Assembly: GCA_009760855.2 (NCBI GenBank)
Contig: WPIO01000075.1
Coordinates: forward strand, 618,501-682,500
Reading direction: 5' to 3'
Source: Cristatella mucedo
Lineage: Eukaryota > Bryozoa > Phylactolaemata > Cristatellidae
DNA length: 64,000 nucleotides
The notes beneath the pieces are model-generated. The model worked only from the letters and a program-made list of their open reading frames with translations. It was not told the DNA's origin and made no database searches. The position numbers and the translations under genes are program-made. Within the stretch, counting starts at the first letter, position 1. Each line of letters starts with the position of its first letter. Shown piece by piece: positions 44,021-55,412 of the stretch.

Positions 44021-44840
44021 GAAGAAATTGCATTTTTCACAATGACCACCACTCTCTTTTATTCTACAGCGTCCGTAAGTGTAACTATGAACTCAACAGT
44101 CTAACCAATATCGTTTTGAGTCAAATGCTGATAGTGCTTTTTTGGATTGTGTTACAGTATAAATTTGATGGTTTCTAGATTGAAATCTTGATTGATTACA
44201 ATAAACATCATATCCAGTTTCAAGACAACCAACATAATCAGAATGTGGCAAACATTTTTCTGCATCTTTTTTTGTTCCTTTTGCTTTTTTAACTGCAGAT
44301 TTAGCTTCTATTGCTTTATCTTTCTTAATAGCTATCTGCATTGAATAAAGTTTTGGTCTTAAGAAAACACCCTCATCTAGTACAATTAATTTTTCAATCA
44401 TAACACTTTTTTCATCCTTAAGGAAATCTTTTGTTTTTGGATCTATTGAATAATTTTCACATATTTCATCTTTGAATTTTCCTTGACTTCCCTCATTAAC
44501 AGGTATCATCTTTTCAGCTCCTTCTAATTTCCATATATCTTGATTCTTGGGATATCCAGGTATATCTAGGTAATCTATATAATTTTAAAAATCTCTATAA
44601 ACTCCTCTAAACATTATCAGTATTTATTTGCATTACCAAAGAATCCGTATCAGTATAAGCGAGTAACACTTTATGATTATAGTAATATTGTATTGTGTTG
44701 TAATAGAAATCTTGCATTATTAGTTTTGAAATATCTAGAATTGTGAAACCTAAATAAATTGGTTAATCAAGGCAGATCTCTGCTTTTGTTGTTTTAATTC
44801 CAACTAAGTTGAAGACTATTAAATGCGATATTATATTATA

Positions 44841-44917
44841 TGCGATATTTAAAGACAGAAGGTTGTATAATCAAAACTAAGTTTTGATTATACAACCTTC
44901 TGTCTTTAAATATCGCA
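44841..44917. repeat. Near-perfect 77-bp palindrome
   Basis: Two 38-bp arms (44841-44878 and 44880-44917) are exact reverse complements around a single central A. One arm reads as polymerase coding sequence in the minus frame; the other is its inverted duplicate. Confidence 0.95.
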
Positions 44918-45840
44918 CTCGTAGCTCTTTTATCTTAAACTAGAATATCCTTATCATATTTTAGATCTAACAGCTCAATGTTTACTCTTTCTCTAACATT
45001 TTCCATTGTCTTTCCAAAGAATGCATTGTTTTTGAGTTTATAACATTCTTTTTCAAACTCATCTTTTGCTTCTTTTCTTCTAGCAATGTTATAAGGTATA
45101 TATTCGCTCAACCATCTACTCTGTGTAAAACTCGTTACTCTATGCATCTTCGTTAATACATACCCTCTTTTAATTGCAAGTTGTAGATTTCTATAATGGA
45201 TTACATATTTAACTTTTGGTTCTAGATCAATAATCAGTTTTTCTACTTTGCTTTTGCAATCATCTTTTTTTCATATCGTCTTTTAGTGATGTTTTTTTTA
45301 ATAATCAGAGTAGTCTTCAACATCTACTTTTCTTGTAATGGGTAGAATAGGACAATCAGAGTAAATATCCTGTAATTCATCAGGACAGTGCATGTCTACT
45401 TCAAAAGCATAACCAGTTTCAGCATGCTCTTTTAATGCTAATATCTTTTAAGTTGTAAACTTTTTTATTGGTTTCCTATCTAAAATCTTGAAATTAGAAA
45501 TTGGAAGTGGTTGAGTCATTGCCGTAGCATTTAATGAATTTGCATCAACATAAAGGACCAACTCTTTTCTTTAGTACTATCATAATTAGATGCCATTTCA
45601 TTTTTTGGTTTAATATATCTACATGATGCTTGTGTTATTCCTCCTCTTATTGCACTTTCAAAGAAGTCAAAATATTCAAAGTTTGTTAATAAATCTAGTT
45701 TAACCTTTGAAAATCTCAAACCTGCAGAACAAGTTAAACCTGGTGCTGTAAGGAAATTGGCAGGTTCAAAACCATCAATTATTTTTGATAAATGTCTAAA
45801 ATGTTGAAATACATCAGCTTGTAGAAGAACATCCATAACG

Positions 45841-47142
45841 CCTTCGACACTATTGATCACGAAGTTCTGCTTGGACGATTGAGAACAACGATCGGTCTGG
45901 CAGAGGAAGCACAGGCGTGGTTTAAATCATACTTGTCTGATCGTGTTCAATCCGTGTCGTGTGGGGGTAAGTTCTCAGACACGAGAAGGGTCACCTGTGG
46001 AGTCCCTCAAGGTTCTGTACTTGGTCCCTTGCTGTTCTCCATTTATACAAAACCTCTAGGAAAAGGGATTAAGGCCCATGGAATAGGATATCACTTCTAT
46101 GCTGACGATACTCAGTCGTATTTGTCATTCAAACCATCGGAATCTGCTGCAGCACCTGAGAAACTTAATGCTTGCCTGGCCGATATTCGATCCTGGATGT
46201 CGGAAAACTTCCTGAATATAAATTATGATACAACTGAACTGCTGCTCGTAGGACACCCTAAGCGTGTGGCTGGATTAAAAGGTTTTGCCGCTCTAATAGG
46301 TGACGCTATTGTGCGGCCATCACCACGCGCTCGAAATTTAGGTGTCGTCTTCGACAGCTGCCTCAATTTCAAAAGCTTTATTCAGAAGACTGCCTCTACA
46401 GCTAGCCATCACATCCTATCCCTATCCTAGATTAGGGGCTGTCTCCCTCAGTGGCTTGTAGAAGATTTAACTAGCTCTTTAGTTCTGTCTCGGCTTGATA
46501 ATTGTAATTCCCTTTTGGCAGGGCTGCCAAAGAAAGCTATTATGCCACTACAACGGACTATGAATATGGCAGCAAGGCTGGTCTTCAAGCCCCAGCGGTT
46601 TGAGCACGTGTCTCCTTTGCTGAAAGAGCTAGGGTGGTTGCCGGTTGAGCAAAGGATACAGAGCAAAGTTCTTATGCTGACCCTCAAGGCCCGCCACGGC
46701 TTGGCTCCTTCATACCTAGCTGAACTGCTGCATCAGTTTCAGCCCGTTCGCGCCCTCAGGTCCTGTGTGGACAATAAATTAGCTGTCCCATTCCTCCGCT
46801 TAAAGACAGTTGGCGACAGAAGCTTTAGCTCTGCAGGTCCTAGACTGTGGAACTCGCTTCCACAATTCTTACGCAACGACATCTACTCTCCTACTGCCGA
46901 CTATGGCACATCCTTCAGCGGTCCTGAGCTGCTACTTCCACGCTACTCACTATCTCAACTGCTCTCCTGACTCTGCTATGCTTCCCACTTTCTCTTTGTT
47001 GCGTGAGACGAAGTCTGTTGGCTACCGAATGCGTACCGAAAGCGGCTTAGGCTGTGAGTGCGCTATACAAAACTCTCCTGCGTAACACTCACATGGTCTT
47101 TATGACTTTGTGGAGTTACAGACGGAGATACATTACATAGTT
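45841..47142 (+). mobile_element. LINE-B fragment inserted in polymerase B of copy B
   Basis: Starts inside RT motif A (ATHE-type start FDTIDHEVLL near 45847). It covers CGVPQGSVLGPLLFSIYTKP, the catalytic HFYADDTQSYLSF (about 46090-46125), and the C-terminal block (GPRLWNSLPQFLRND), ending ...ATACATTACATA at 47142 without an ATT tail. Stops occur at 46428-46430 and shifts beyond. It splits the Exo III region of the polymerase, and CATA borders both sides, which may be a short target duplication. This is the least damaged LINE-B copy here. Confidence 0.92.
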
Positions 47143-49466
47143 AGATAAATATCGCTGTATTTTCCTAATGTATCTTTTATATCAGGCTCTATTTTTTTCA
47201 TCGATTCCCAAACTTTCTTAACACGATCATAATCTTTTTCATTTGTGTTTGTATCATTTAATGTGCTATTCAAACTTCAAATTGGAGATAGTGATTTTTC
47301 ATCTAGTCTTGAAAATGAATCTCTATACTCATTAGGCAATATACCTTTTAGTTAATTGGTCAAATTCATTATCATCCAACATAGAAAAATATGTTCTTGT
47401 TTGTTCTAATGGTTTTCCTGATTTAACAACATTATTGAAAAGGTCTGCTAAGCCTTTTTGGAACATTTGTAAAAAGTCTTTACAAGTAAGTGGACCAATT
47501 TCAATGGTATTATATTTCTCCACGTTATTGGCAATAACTTTTTTATCTAGTTTTAAATCTTGGAACTCTTGTACTAATAAACGTCAATCGTAACCTTTCA
47601 AGTTGTGAGTAAATACTGGAAGTTTAAATTTCTTAGGATTAATGCTGAGATTTAAGTTGCAAGCATTATGAGCAGCATTCCTAAACTTTCCTGTTAAATG
47701 ACAATGATCTAAAGCTGTATCTCCATTTCAATCTAAATCGCAAATGTGACAAACAGTTGCATTCTCAAAATCTTCGTTATCTTCTTTTTTAAATTACTAT
47801 AATCAAATGTATCATATTTATCAAGAATAGGTTTCATTTCATTTTTTATTTTTTATACTTCTTCTAACAAAATTTTTAATAGATCTCTAACATTAGTAGG
47901 ACCATTGAATAATTTAAATGTTCTTTGTTTTCCTTCATAGTCAACAATAGTATAAGCAGATGAATAAAGAATATGTTTTGAAAAGTACCTTGTGGTGTAG
48001 TAGGATCTTCTTTATCTGTTTTTCTAACGCTTGTAAGTAAACATTCAAAGTCGGCATAAGCAACATAAGGACACCATAACGTTTTAGCATGATCTCTAAA
48101 ATAACATGTATCTCCTTTTTTACTATCTGCGCTTGGCATTCTTATTCTAGATTTACCATCATTTCCACGTTTGCAAGCATCAACATGCGATTCTAGTTTA
48201 TCTTTAGAGTAAAATCGACACAAACATCTTTTACAAGTAAGCTGTGTTCCATATCCTTTGCTACTTCTACACAAACCATTGAAGTTTTTAATAACTACAT
48301 AATGAAAGTAGTTTTTTATTTGGTGTGCTATACAAAAGAAGATCCAAATGGTTCTCTTTCTCGTCATCAACTACTATAAGTGGAGTTAGAATTGTATTAT
48401 CATATTCATAAAGATTAATAGTTATATTAAATAATTCTTCTAAATGAGGAATGTTAACAACATTTAATACCTTTGAAGGATAATTGTCCTTAACGTTGAA
48501 AAACTCTTCTATTCTCATTAAATGTTGTGAATATTTCTCATGTAATATTTCTTTTAAATCAACAGTAGATTCTGGATGATTATCTCTCCAATGAAGAAAC
48601 CTTAATACACACCATAAAGCACAAAGATTATCTGATTCATTATTGTATATTAATTTTTAATCTTTTCTTTTCTAATCCTTCTGACATTAGTAAATAACTA
48701 CGACCGAATTTATGACGAAAATAATAAAACTTTGCAAAAATAGCATTGATGCCAATTATAATCCAATTAGAACCTCTTTCTAACCATTCCTCTAGTTTCT
48801 TTTTAAAAGATGTAAACTGCATTTTAATTATTCTATCGGTGTCTGAAACTCTATTTATTTTTGAATTACTTACTCCTGCAAATGGTTAGTAATTAAACGC
48901 ACCACTTTCTGAAGCTGAAATAGGCGAAATAACAAGGGTCATTTTTAAGTCATTCTTGTTCTTAAGTAATTCTTTAATAATTAATTTCACTTCTTCTCCA
49001 ATCTTATCATATATTGCATCAAAATCAACTGCATTCTTTTCTAGTCGAATATATTCATAATCTAAGAATTAACCATCAGAAAAGGATTTTCCTAAACACC
49101 AACCTGTTTCTTGTATTTTCATTAACCTCTTGGATTCTCTATCGAAAGACAATCCGCTGTTAGTCTTAACGGTTTTCATAGCAATAGGGTTATATATATA
49201 GTTTTATAGCTGATGGTGTTCTTAGAGTTGCAATCATTGCATCTAAACTGTCTTTTGAGAAAGGATATTTTGGAAGAAGACCTGTACGTTTTCTTACCTC
49301 TTCTCTAATACGTTTTGCATGTTCGCTCAATTTTTCACCCTCCCGTCGCAAAAAGCAATCGATATTTTGGGACACAAAGATAGAAAATTTGTTTAATTAA
49401 ATATTTAATTAATTGCAACTATTTCTTATTCTTGTATATTCATATCGACTTAAAAAAAACTCAAAG

Positions 49467-49643
49467 TAGATATAAAATGAAGGGTATGGAGAATAGGGTA
49501 TCGAGAATGACGGCAGCCATTAAATAAATCGGACGACGAGAAACGATCGAGCGTTAGCGAGATTGTTTATCGGAGTACGGTTTATTTAATTGATGACTTC
49601 ATTCGAATGAGCCCTAGGCTACATGCCATTCATTTTATATCTA
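49467..49643. mobile_element. MITE-like inverted-repeat element, 177 bp
   Basis: The ends are GTAGATATAAAATGAA and its exact reverse complement. Imperfect complementarity continues inward for about 60 bp (CATTAAATAAATC against GGTTTATTTAATTGATG). It could fold as one long hairpin. TA on each side of GATATAAAATG would fit a TA target duplication. No coding capacity. It sits exactly between the end of copy B and the truncated right LTR. Confidence 0.7.
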
Positions 49644-50327
49644 CCAACCAACTACCCAGTGCGTTTACGCGGCGCGTACCGGACCGACGGAGTTAACTGC
49701 ACGAACTCCCGTAGCCCGCGTATAATAAACTATCCTATGCGCGCGTCGCTGGCGATTGCCCCAACCCCGAAGGTGGGTCGCTACAGCACCCCAAGATACG
49801 AGCAGCTAACTGAGTAGCCGGCAGAACACAACTTCGCAGTCTAAGTTGCACTTAGCTGTTCGTCGCCGTAGGTTCGTCTCTCGTGCTCTCGAAGCGTAGT
49901 CTCGCATCGACAACCAAGCTGCAGCCGTGCTCTCGAGGCGTAGTTTCTGGTCGACTACCCAAGCTGCAGCCCTGAGCTCTGTCAGTCGTCCCATTATATT
50001 CTCTCTCCTCTAAACTCCTGACCTCGCGCGTAGCTGCTATTTCTACTTCAGCATATTAGTCGGTGCACATCCTGACCGCATCGTCTGCATCAGGCTTCAT
50101 TCTAACTTTAGCGGGTAGACCAGGAGCCGGGCCTGTACTAGGTGACCTAGTCGAACCCGCCAAGACAAGCACATTAGTCCCACCATCTCCTAACCGCATC
50201 GCCTGCATAAAGCTCCATTCTAACCTGAGCTAGGTGTGTCAGGAGCTGGGTCTGTACTAGGCGCCCTAGTCGACCCCACTAAGGCAAGGGCTCCCATCGA
50301 GGCTAAGCTGAGAGCTGCACCGGTACA
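49644..50327 (+). repeat. Right LTR-like direct repeat, 5' truncated (684 bp)
   Basis: Same orientation as the left LTR and matching its bases from about 18622 to 19303. It ends GGTACA and is followed by ATTT. It carries one 78-bp unit rather than three, and lacks the first ~290 bp of the left copy. The truncation point coincides with the end of the MITE-like element. By eye about 20-25 differences are seen over 680 bp. Confidence 0.75.
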
Positions 50328-51683
50328 ATTTTAACACCACTTCGAACTACAAAAAACAAAACCGCTATATTTAAAAAATCAAGACAAAACGACTATAACT
50401 TACTCGGTTTGTAACGATAGCCGAACGAAACCACCGATAGCACGCACAGCTTACTTGCTGGCTCCGAGAAGGATAAATGCCGTGGGAATGGTCTGCCCCG
50501 TCAGACGCACCTGGGGGTGGAGCCCAGATCGGCGGACCCAGCGGCACACCAAACGCGGCGCGAAGGACCGGCGGAGTAGGTGTGGCCAGACGAACAAACA
50601 AGTAGTCGCCACGGACGCACAGGCGCGCCCGGCAATCACAGGGTGCAGCATTTATCATCTCACCACAATCAGGCGCTTCCGTTTCATGCCAGAAACTTAT
50701 ATCAGCTCTAAAAAGTATCACGGACTCCTGCTCGAGCTGCAACGAGCAGTAACGGTGGAGAGCAAAACCGCGACAGTTCAATTACGCTGGATCATATATT
50801 AACAACATTTATTAACTAGGGGGTGGGGCGTTAGGCCGGACTGGTGTGCTAACTAGGCTGTATCTGGCCTAAAGGCTGGAATTTGCCGCCGAACTCTGAC
50901 AAAGAACTCTGACCTAGACTGTCTGCAGTAGGCTGAACGAACCATATAAGGGAGCAACGGGTGGCGCGGTTGTAAGGTTGAGGAAAACGTTTGCGTGCGG
51001 TGATTTAGTTATTAATTTAATAAAACAATGATTTAACGAGTTTTATAATTACTTAATGAAAAACGCGACGCAGACACGTTTTAATCGACCTTTTGATTGT
51101 AGAGGTGCTGCTGATAATGAAATGATCTTATGCGAGTATTTTAAAAGCGCCGTTGTGACAACTTGCCATGGAGCTGACATACCAGCATGGAGCAGTCGTG
51201 TAGACGAAAACGAAAGCACTGCTATTTTCTGCTAGATCAAGGCCGTCCTGCAGAAATGTAGACCTCTCAAGTTCCATCTTGCTAAGACGTGTGAATTCAG
51301 TATGCCTATTCTGGCGTTAATTAAACGTCGTAAGTTGCAGCTACGGTATCGGCTGGCTCAGATGACAAGGTCTGTAGCAAGTTGCCTGAAATAGACAGAG
51401 GTGCTGGAGCCGGTAGAATGCCACCCTTTTAATACGGGAGGCCAGGAGCGCTCTCCTAATTCAGCGAGCCACCAGTAGACGGAACACTTGGAGTGTTTGA
51501 GCGATCGATCTTTTGGTAGGTCTTGATTTTCGCTCCAGACTCACTCGGAGGCGAGACTCTGGCAAGGCGACTGGTCTCTGTGAGAAGATATAGTAAACTG
51601 TGTGTGTGCAGGCGTTAGCGCCGTGGAGCGTTGAGCTTGTTGTACTGGCATGTTGTTCCAGCGGCTTACTCACCGTTCAAATG
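50328..51683. other. No gene recognised
   Basis: GC-moderate host sequence. Overlapping open frames on both strands at 50371-50802 have no recognisable motif and are probably chance. A TATAAG at about 50945 and some splice-like sites exist but do not define a gene. Confidence 0.4.
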
Positions 51684-51803
51684 CATTTCCCTTTGCAGCA
51701 AATGTAAAGCGCCTAGAGAGAGAGAGAGAGAGAGAGATTAAGTTCTCTGAGGGCGCTTTATCAAGTGCATTATTATTATTATTATTATTGTTGTTGTTGT
51801 TGT
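51684..51803 (+). mobile_element. LINE-A 3' terminus only, with (GA)n expansion
   Basis: TTTCCCTTTGCAGCAAATG, AAAGCGCC, a run of GA repeats (51715-51737), GGGCGCTTT and an ATT/GTT tail make up the bare end of a LINE-A copy. The hairpin loop has been expanded by the GA microsatellite. Confidence 0.85.
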
Positions 51804-51989
51804 TCCAGCGGCTTTGAGATTTTGCCGAGCGTTCGCCGAGCTTCTCGTTCGGGCACTTTGGGTGGGCGATCGCGAGACGATGTCCTACGGCTAGATTGAT
51901 CCAGTCACCACGCACATGAAAATCAGAGTTTCCATCTGCCCGCGACTTTATTGGTCGTCTGATGATCATCGGACCTCTGGCCCCTCACT

Positions 51990-52480
51990 CACTCAGGTCG
52001 AACACTCCCAGGTTGCCAACCGGCTATTCGTCCGGAGCGCGAGCTGGAGGATTGCAAATCGGACGCTCTCTCAACGGTTAGCACTTGCAGAGGGAAGAAA
52101 CGCCGAGTCTGCCGAGTCTGCCGAGCGGCGTCGGCGCCACCGCCATCCGCCCCGCCCAACGCTCCGCTCCGGTCGACGAGCGTCCGCCGCCGGCCGACCT
52201 CGCCGACGCCGCCGCCAGGGCGGAGAGGCACGCCTAACGCCTCGCACTCGAAATGCTGCTGCAGCTGCGTCGGAGGCGGCGGCGGCGGCGGCGGCTGGGG
52301 TGCGGCGTTCGACACGTCGTCACTTAAACTCGCGGACGAACGGACGAACGAGCTCTCTCTCTCCTGTCTCGCTTGTCTGCCGAGCTTTGCGCTCGGAAGT
52401 CTGAGCTCGACGACAACGGCGGCGACGGCGTTTGCCGCGGCGAGCGTGAGAGCGATGTCGACGATTGTGGACTGTAGAAT
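51990..52480. other. CpG- and GC-rich block
   Basis: Dense CpG content with CCG/GGC runs (about 52130-52300). Open frames on both strands are Ala/Arg-rich or Pro-rich low complexity. It may be a CpG-rich promoter or first exon. An AATAAA lies downstream at 52611-52616. No splice structure or conserved protein is evident. Confidence 0.4.
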
Positions 52481-55412
52481 TTAAGGACAATTAATGACAT
52501 TTATATGCCACAAACACATTCACTAAAAATGCTAAGGAAATTGCTGCGATCTCCGAGCACCTTTGCTTTTGCGACCTCGGCTGTTTCATATTTCATGCTT
52601 ACACGTTTTGAATAAAAACGAACGAATTCGAGTCTGGATTTCTTATTTATTCAGAAGTAAATGAATTAAAAAGAACGTAACGTACATGAATGCTGAATTC
52701 AAACAAAAATGACCTCGTCAGTGTTAGAAGTGGGCATGTTTTTGAGAAATACGACTATATGTTAAATTACTACCATGAAGCATCTCTCACGTTTCGTCCT
52801 CCACCATAATTATCGCTATACTGCCCTTGGTTGCGGCGTTTGAAGTTCATCGACTCCCGGAGGAAGCACTCGCCTTGATTATCTGAGCGAGGTGAGTGTT
52901 CTTGAATTAACCAAGGCGAGGATCAACGATGTGGACTTTGAACGCAATCCTGCAGCACCTTGCGTACTTCTTTACGATAGTCTCAAGCAGCTCCGGATAA
53001 TTTTCGACCTTGTGATTTCCCATAAAAACGCTAACCGCTTCGACGAAGTTGGTTCAAGATGCTTTATCCTTAACGGTAAGCAACTTCAATGCGCACAGAT
53101 AAATTGCCTTCGACCCCACAAAGACGCCGGAAGTGACCTTTACCTCAGATACCTATATCAGGTAAACCTGTCGATGTTGCTCGAAGGAATCCTTCAATTT
53201 GAGTTATGAAGAACTTGTTCGTCAGACTCTATGTAATCTGAAGTGATGGAAATCGACAACTTCCGGGTCCACCAATAGCTTCAGGAGTAATGACCATGAG
53301 GAAAGGTGCTCGCTCTTCACGTACCGAGTCCTAGTTTCGAGCCTTGCAGTAGGCGATGCTTGCCCACTGACTGCGAGCAGTGGCGATAGCCGTTAAGGCT
53401 CGTACACCGCTATGCAAATGAGGCTGCCGAATCAGCTAACCTTCCCATACTCTTTGAGTTCCGCCGAGTCAGCAAGAGGAAGAGACGCTCCTAAGGCGGA
53501 GCAGCCTGGCTCCAGGAGGAGCAACCAGTGAAGAGCAAACTAGGTCATCTTGGTGACGTAGCATCCGCTGATCTAAGACTTGTTTACTGCCGATGCAAGC
53601 TCCACTGCTTCAGCCTTGAAGTCAATAGCTCGACTTTGGCCTCGTTGAGAGCGAGATCTCTGATCATCAAGTCATTAAGGTAGTTTTATCGAGTTAGTCT
53701 GGAGTGCTCTTATCCGCTCCATTTCCAAAGATATCCTCTGTATCTGCAAAGAGACTTCCAAGCTCTCTCACACGAAGCCAGCTTCATGAGGCTCCCACCC
53801 CTCTATTGGCTGCTAGAGTTCTACTTAGCTCGCAGCTGAGCGACAAAACATTTTAAAGAAGAGAGCATTGAAACTGAGGCAGTGAGTATCGCCGTAGCAC
53901 AAAGCACTACTGGCTTCCTTCGCGTGCACACATGGAGCTATCTCAAATCTAGGCGCGAGGCTCAGGTTGACTAGTCGTCTGTTTCGCCCAAGTGGCAGGT
54001 AAATCTAGCGGAAATGAAATGAGAACAGCTTCACTACACTAGTACACTGTAAAGTTGTCCAGTGATGTTTAATTCCTCGGATTGCACTTGAACAGGCGAT
54101 GGTTATAACATATTTAAACTTCTCTTAGTTGAATAAGAATTAAAACAGCCTGACACTTTTTTAAATTCAGCAACGTCTGCATCCAGTCAACAAAAGGGAA
54201 CGATAGAATGACATGTTTTCTCGGCTCCGGCACTAAAAGATCGCTTTTATTAAAGAGATTAAGACAGCAAGTTTTCAGATGAACAATTTGATCCCAGTTT
54301 CTTAAAAATTGTAACTCTATGCAATCAGGACTCTGAACCACCTAAAAACGTGTTTAAGCGTTAATTGCCTGTGTTTTCCCTGACGCGAGTTGCTATTTTC
54401 CCATGGTCTGAGATTAGCTGTCTCGACTTAGATCTCGCTTAGGCTCTGCCGTTACCAATGTACCAATGTTGATGCTCTACGGAAGTCGTTTTAATGGGCC
54501 CATTACACTGTTCACCACGTCAACTCGAAGTCGCACGAGCTGTCTTTGTCCCACGGACTGATTGATCAACAGCGGGACGCCTAACCAAAGACGGGGATTT
54601 GATAAAGCTTTACGGAAATAAAAAGAGTTAACCACCATGCAACTGTCATTAGCTACTTACCATTACCGAGAACTGGGCTACTGTCTCAGTGTCTGCACCC
54701 GGTGTGTACGCGTGCTGCTTACGCATTCTGGGAAGCAATAGCTTGCAAGCCCAGAATAATGAGTCTGCTAGGTTCTCGGGCTTGACGCATCTCTCTCTAA
54801 GCGACAGAGATGTTTGCATTATGGTCTTGGTCTGCGGCGTATAGTTCGAGTTGTTACCACATAAGCATGTGTGCAAAATTCACCAACTCCAGTTTCGTTT
54901 TCGTTGGACTTGATAATAGCAACAGTCTAGTTTACAGATCTTATGAAAGCTGATGTAGCCCTTCTCGCTTGAATTTGTGGAGATTCATTCTTCAGATCTG
55001 AATACTCGTCACAAGTTATCTGGAGATTGATGCAAAGATATAAGAATAACGTGGATGCGTGAATGTAAAATTGAATTGCAGTTTTCACAATATTTTATGA
55101 AAAACACAGTCGCATCTCAAATTCTGGCTGGACCTTGTCGGCAAATAATCTTGGCACGATGAGAAATAGTGCATGAATGAGCTACATCGAGTGGACTAAG
55201 GAACGTGCATAAGGACGGAATAACTAGCGTCGATCAAGTGCCATTGCTCGAGTCACTGTCTATTGTTCTGGTCCGCAGTAAGACATGAGCGGTGCCACAA
55301 TGACCCAGTTTATACAATGAACCCAGCCCACATGCTGGATCATGTATCACCTTTTTAAGATATTTGATTCCTAAACAGAAGACAATTTCAACCGTGCTGC
55401 GTATTGCAAAGT
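52481..55412. other. No gene recognised; one unassigned open frame
   Basis: A plus-strand open frame at 52892-53209 (105 codons, containing CFILNGKQLQCAQINCLRPH) has an in-frame CAG|GTAAAC donor-like site at about 53162 and could be an exon, but no family was recognised. The rest shows nothing supported. Confidence 0.3.

Larger units (their letters stand above)
44018..49375 (-). pseudogene. POLB: Protein-primed family B DNA polymerase, copy B
   Basis: On the minus strand from 49375: an N-terminal SRREGE-like block (here LRREGEKLSEHAKRI), the DNLCALWCVLRFLH block near 48630, a Cys/His finger (CKRCLCRF...H), Exo I AYADFECLL near 48040, KYSDIYL for Exo III (47150), then a LINE-B insertion (45841-47142). 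It resumes at 45840 with LLQADVFQHFR, a Pol B-like NNAFFGKTMENVRERVNIEL near 45000, Pol C TDTDSLV near 44645, and the C-terminal ALSAFDSKRYWLDC near 44100. Stops and shifts are numerous, and a 77-bp palindrome lies inside (44841-44917). Motif C has Tyr before TDTDS, where copy A has Asn. Confidence 0.88.
39014..49440 (-). mobile_element. Polinton-like element, copy B (inverted, truncated)
   Basis: Read on the minus strand from the right, copy B gives polymerase B, fibre genes, membrane/coiled-coil gene, HNH, PLA2, hypothetical protein, protease and the first codons of the ATPase. This is the same order and relative orientation as copy A from 19.6 to 32.1 kb. It ends abruptly at ATPase codon ~19 (39014). 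Protein similarity to copy A is clear but moderate, so the two were already distinct lineages. An internal deletion joins fibre 2 to the polymerase end near 44018-44030. A LINE-B fragment interrupts the polymerase gene. Confidence 0.88.

Noticed and set aside
19633-49375. Alternative genetic code explaining the many in-frame stops
   Set aside because: TAA, TAG and TGA all occur at positions where the other copy has different amino acids, and frameshifts are equally common. This is ordinary pseudogene decay.
18328-50327. Whole 32-kb unit as one giant LTR retrotransposon that captured viral genes
   Set aside because: No LTR-element gag, protease or reverse transcriptase lies between the LTRs. 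The only RT (45.8-47.1 kb) is a LINE-B insertion in the polymerase gene. Nested insertion or recombination explains the data better.
51916-52404. Ala/Arg-rich (plus) and Pro-rich (minus) open frames
   Set aside because: High GC content removes stop codons on both strands. There is no recognisable domain and no preference for one strand.
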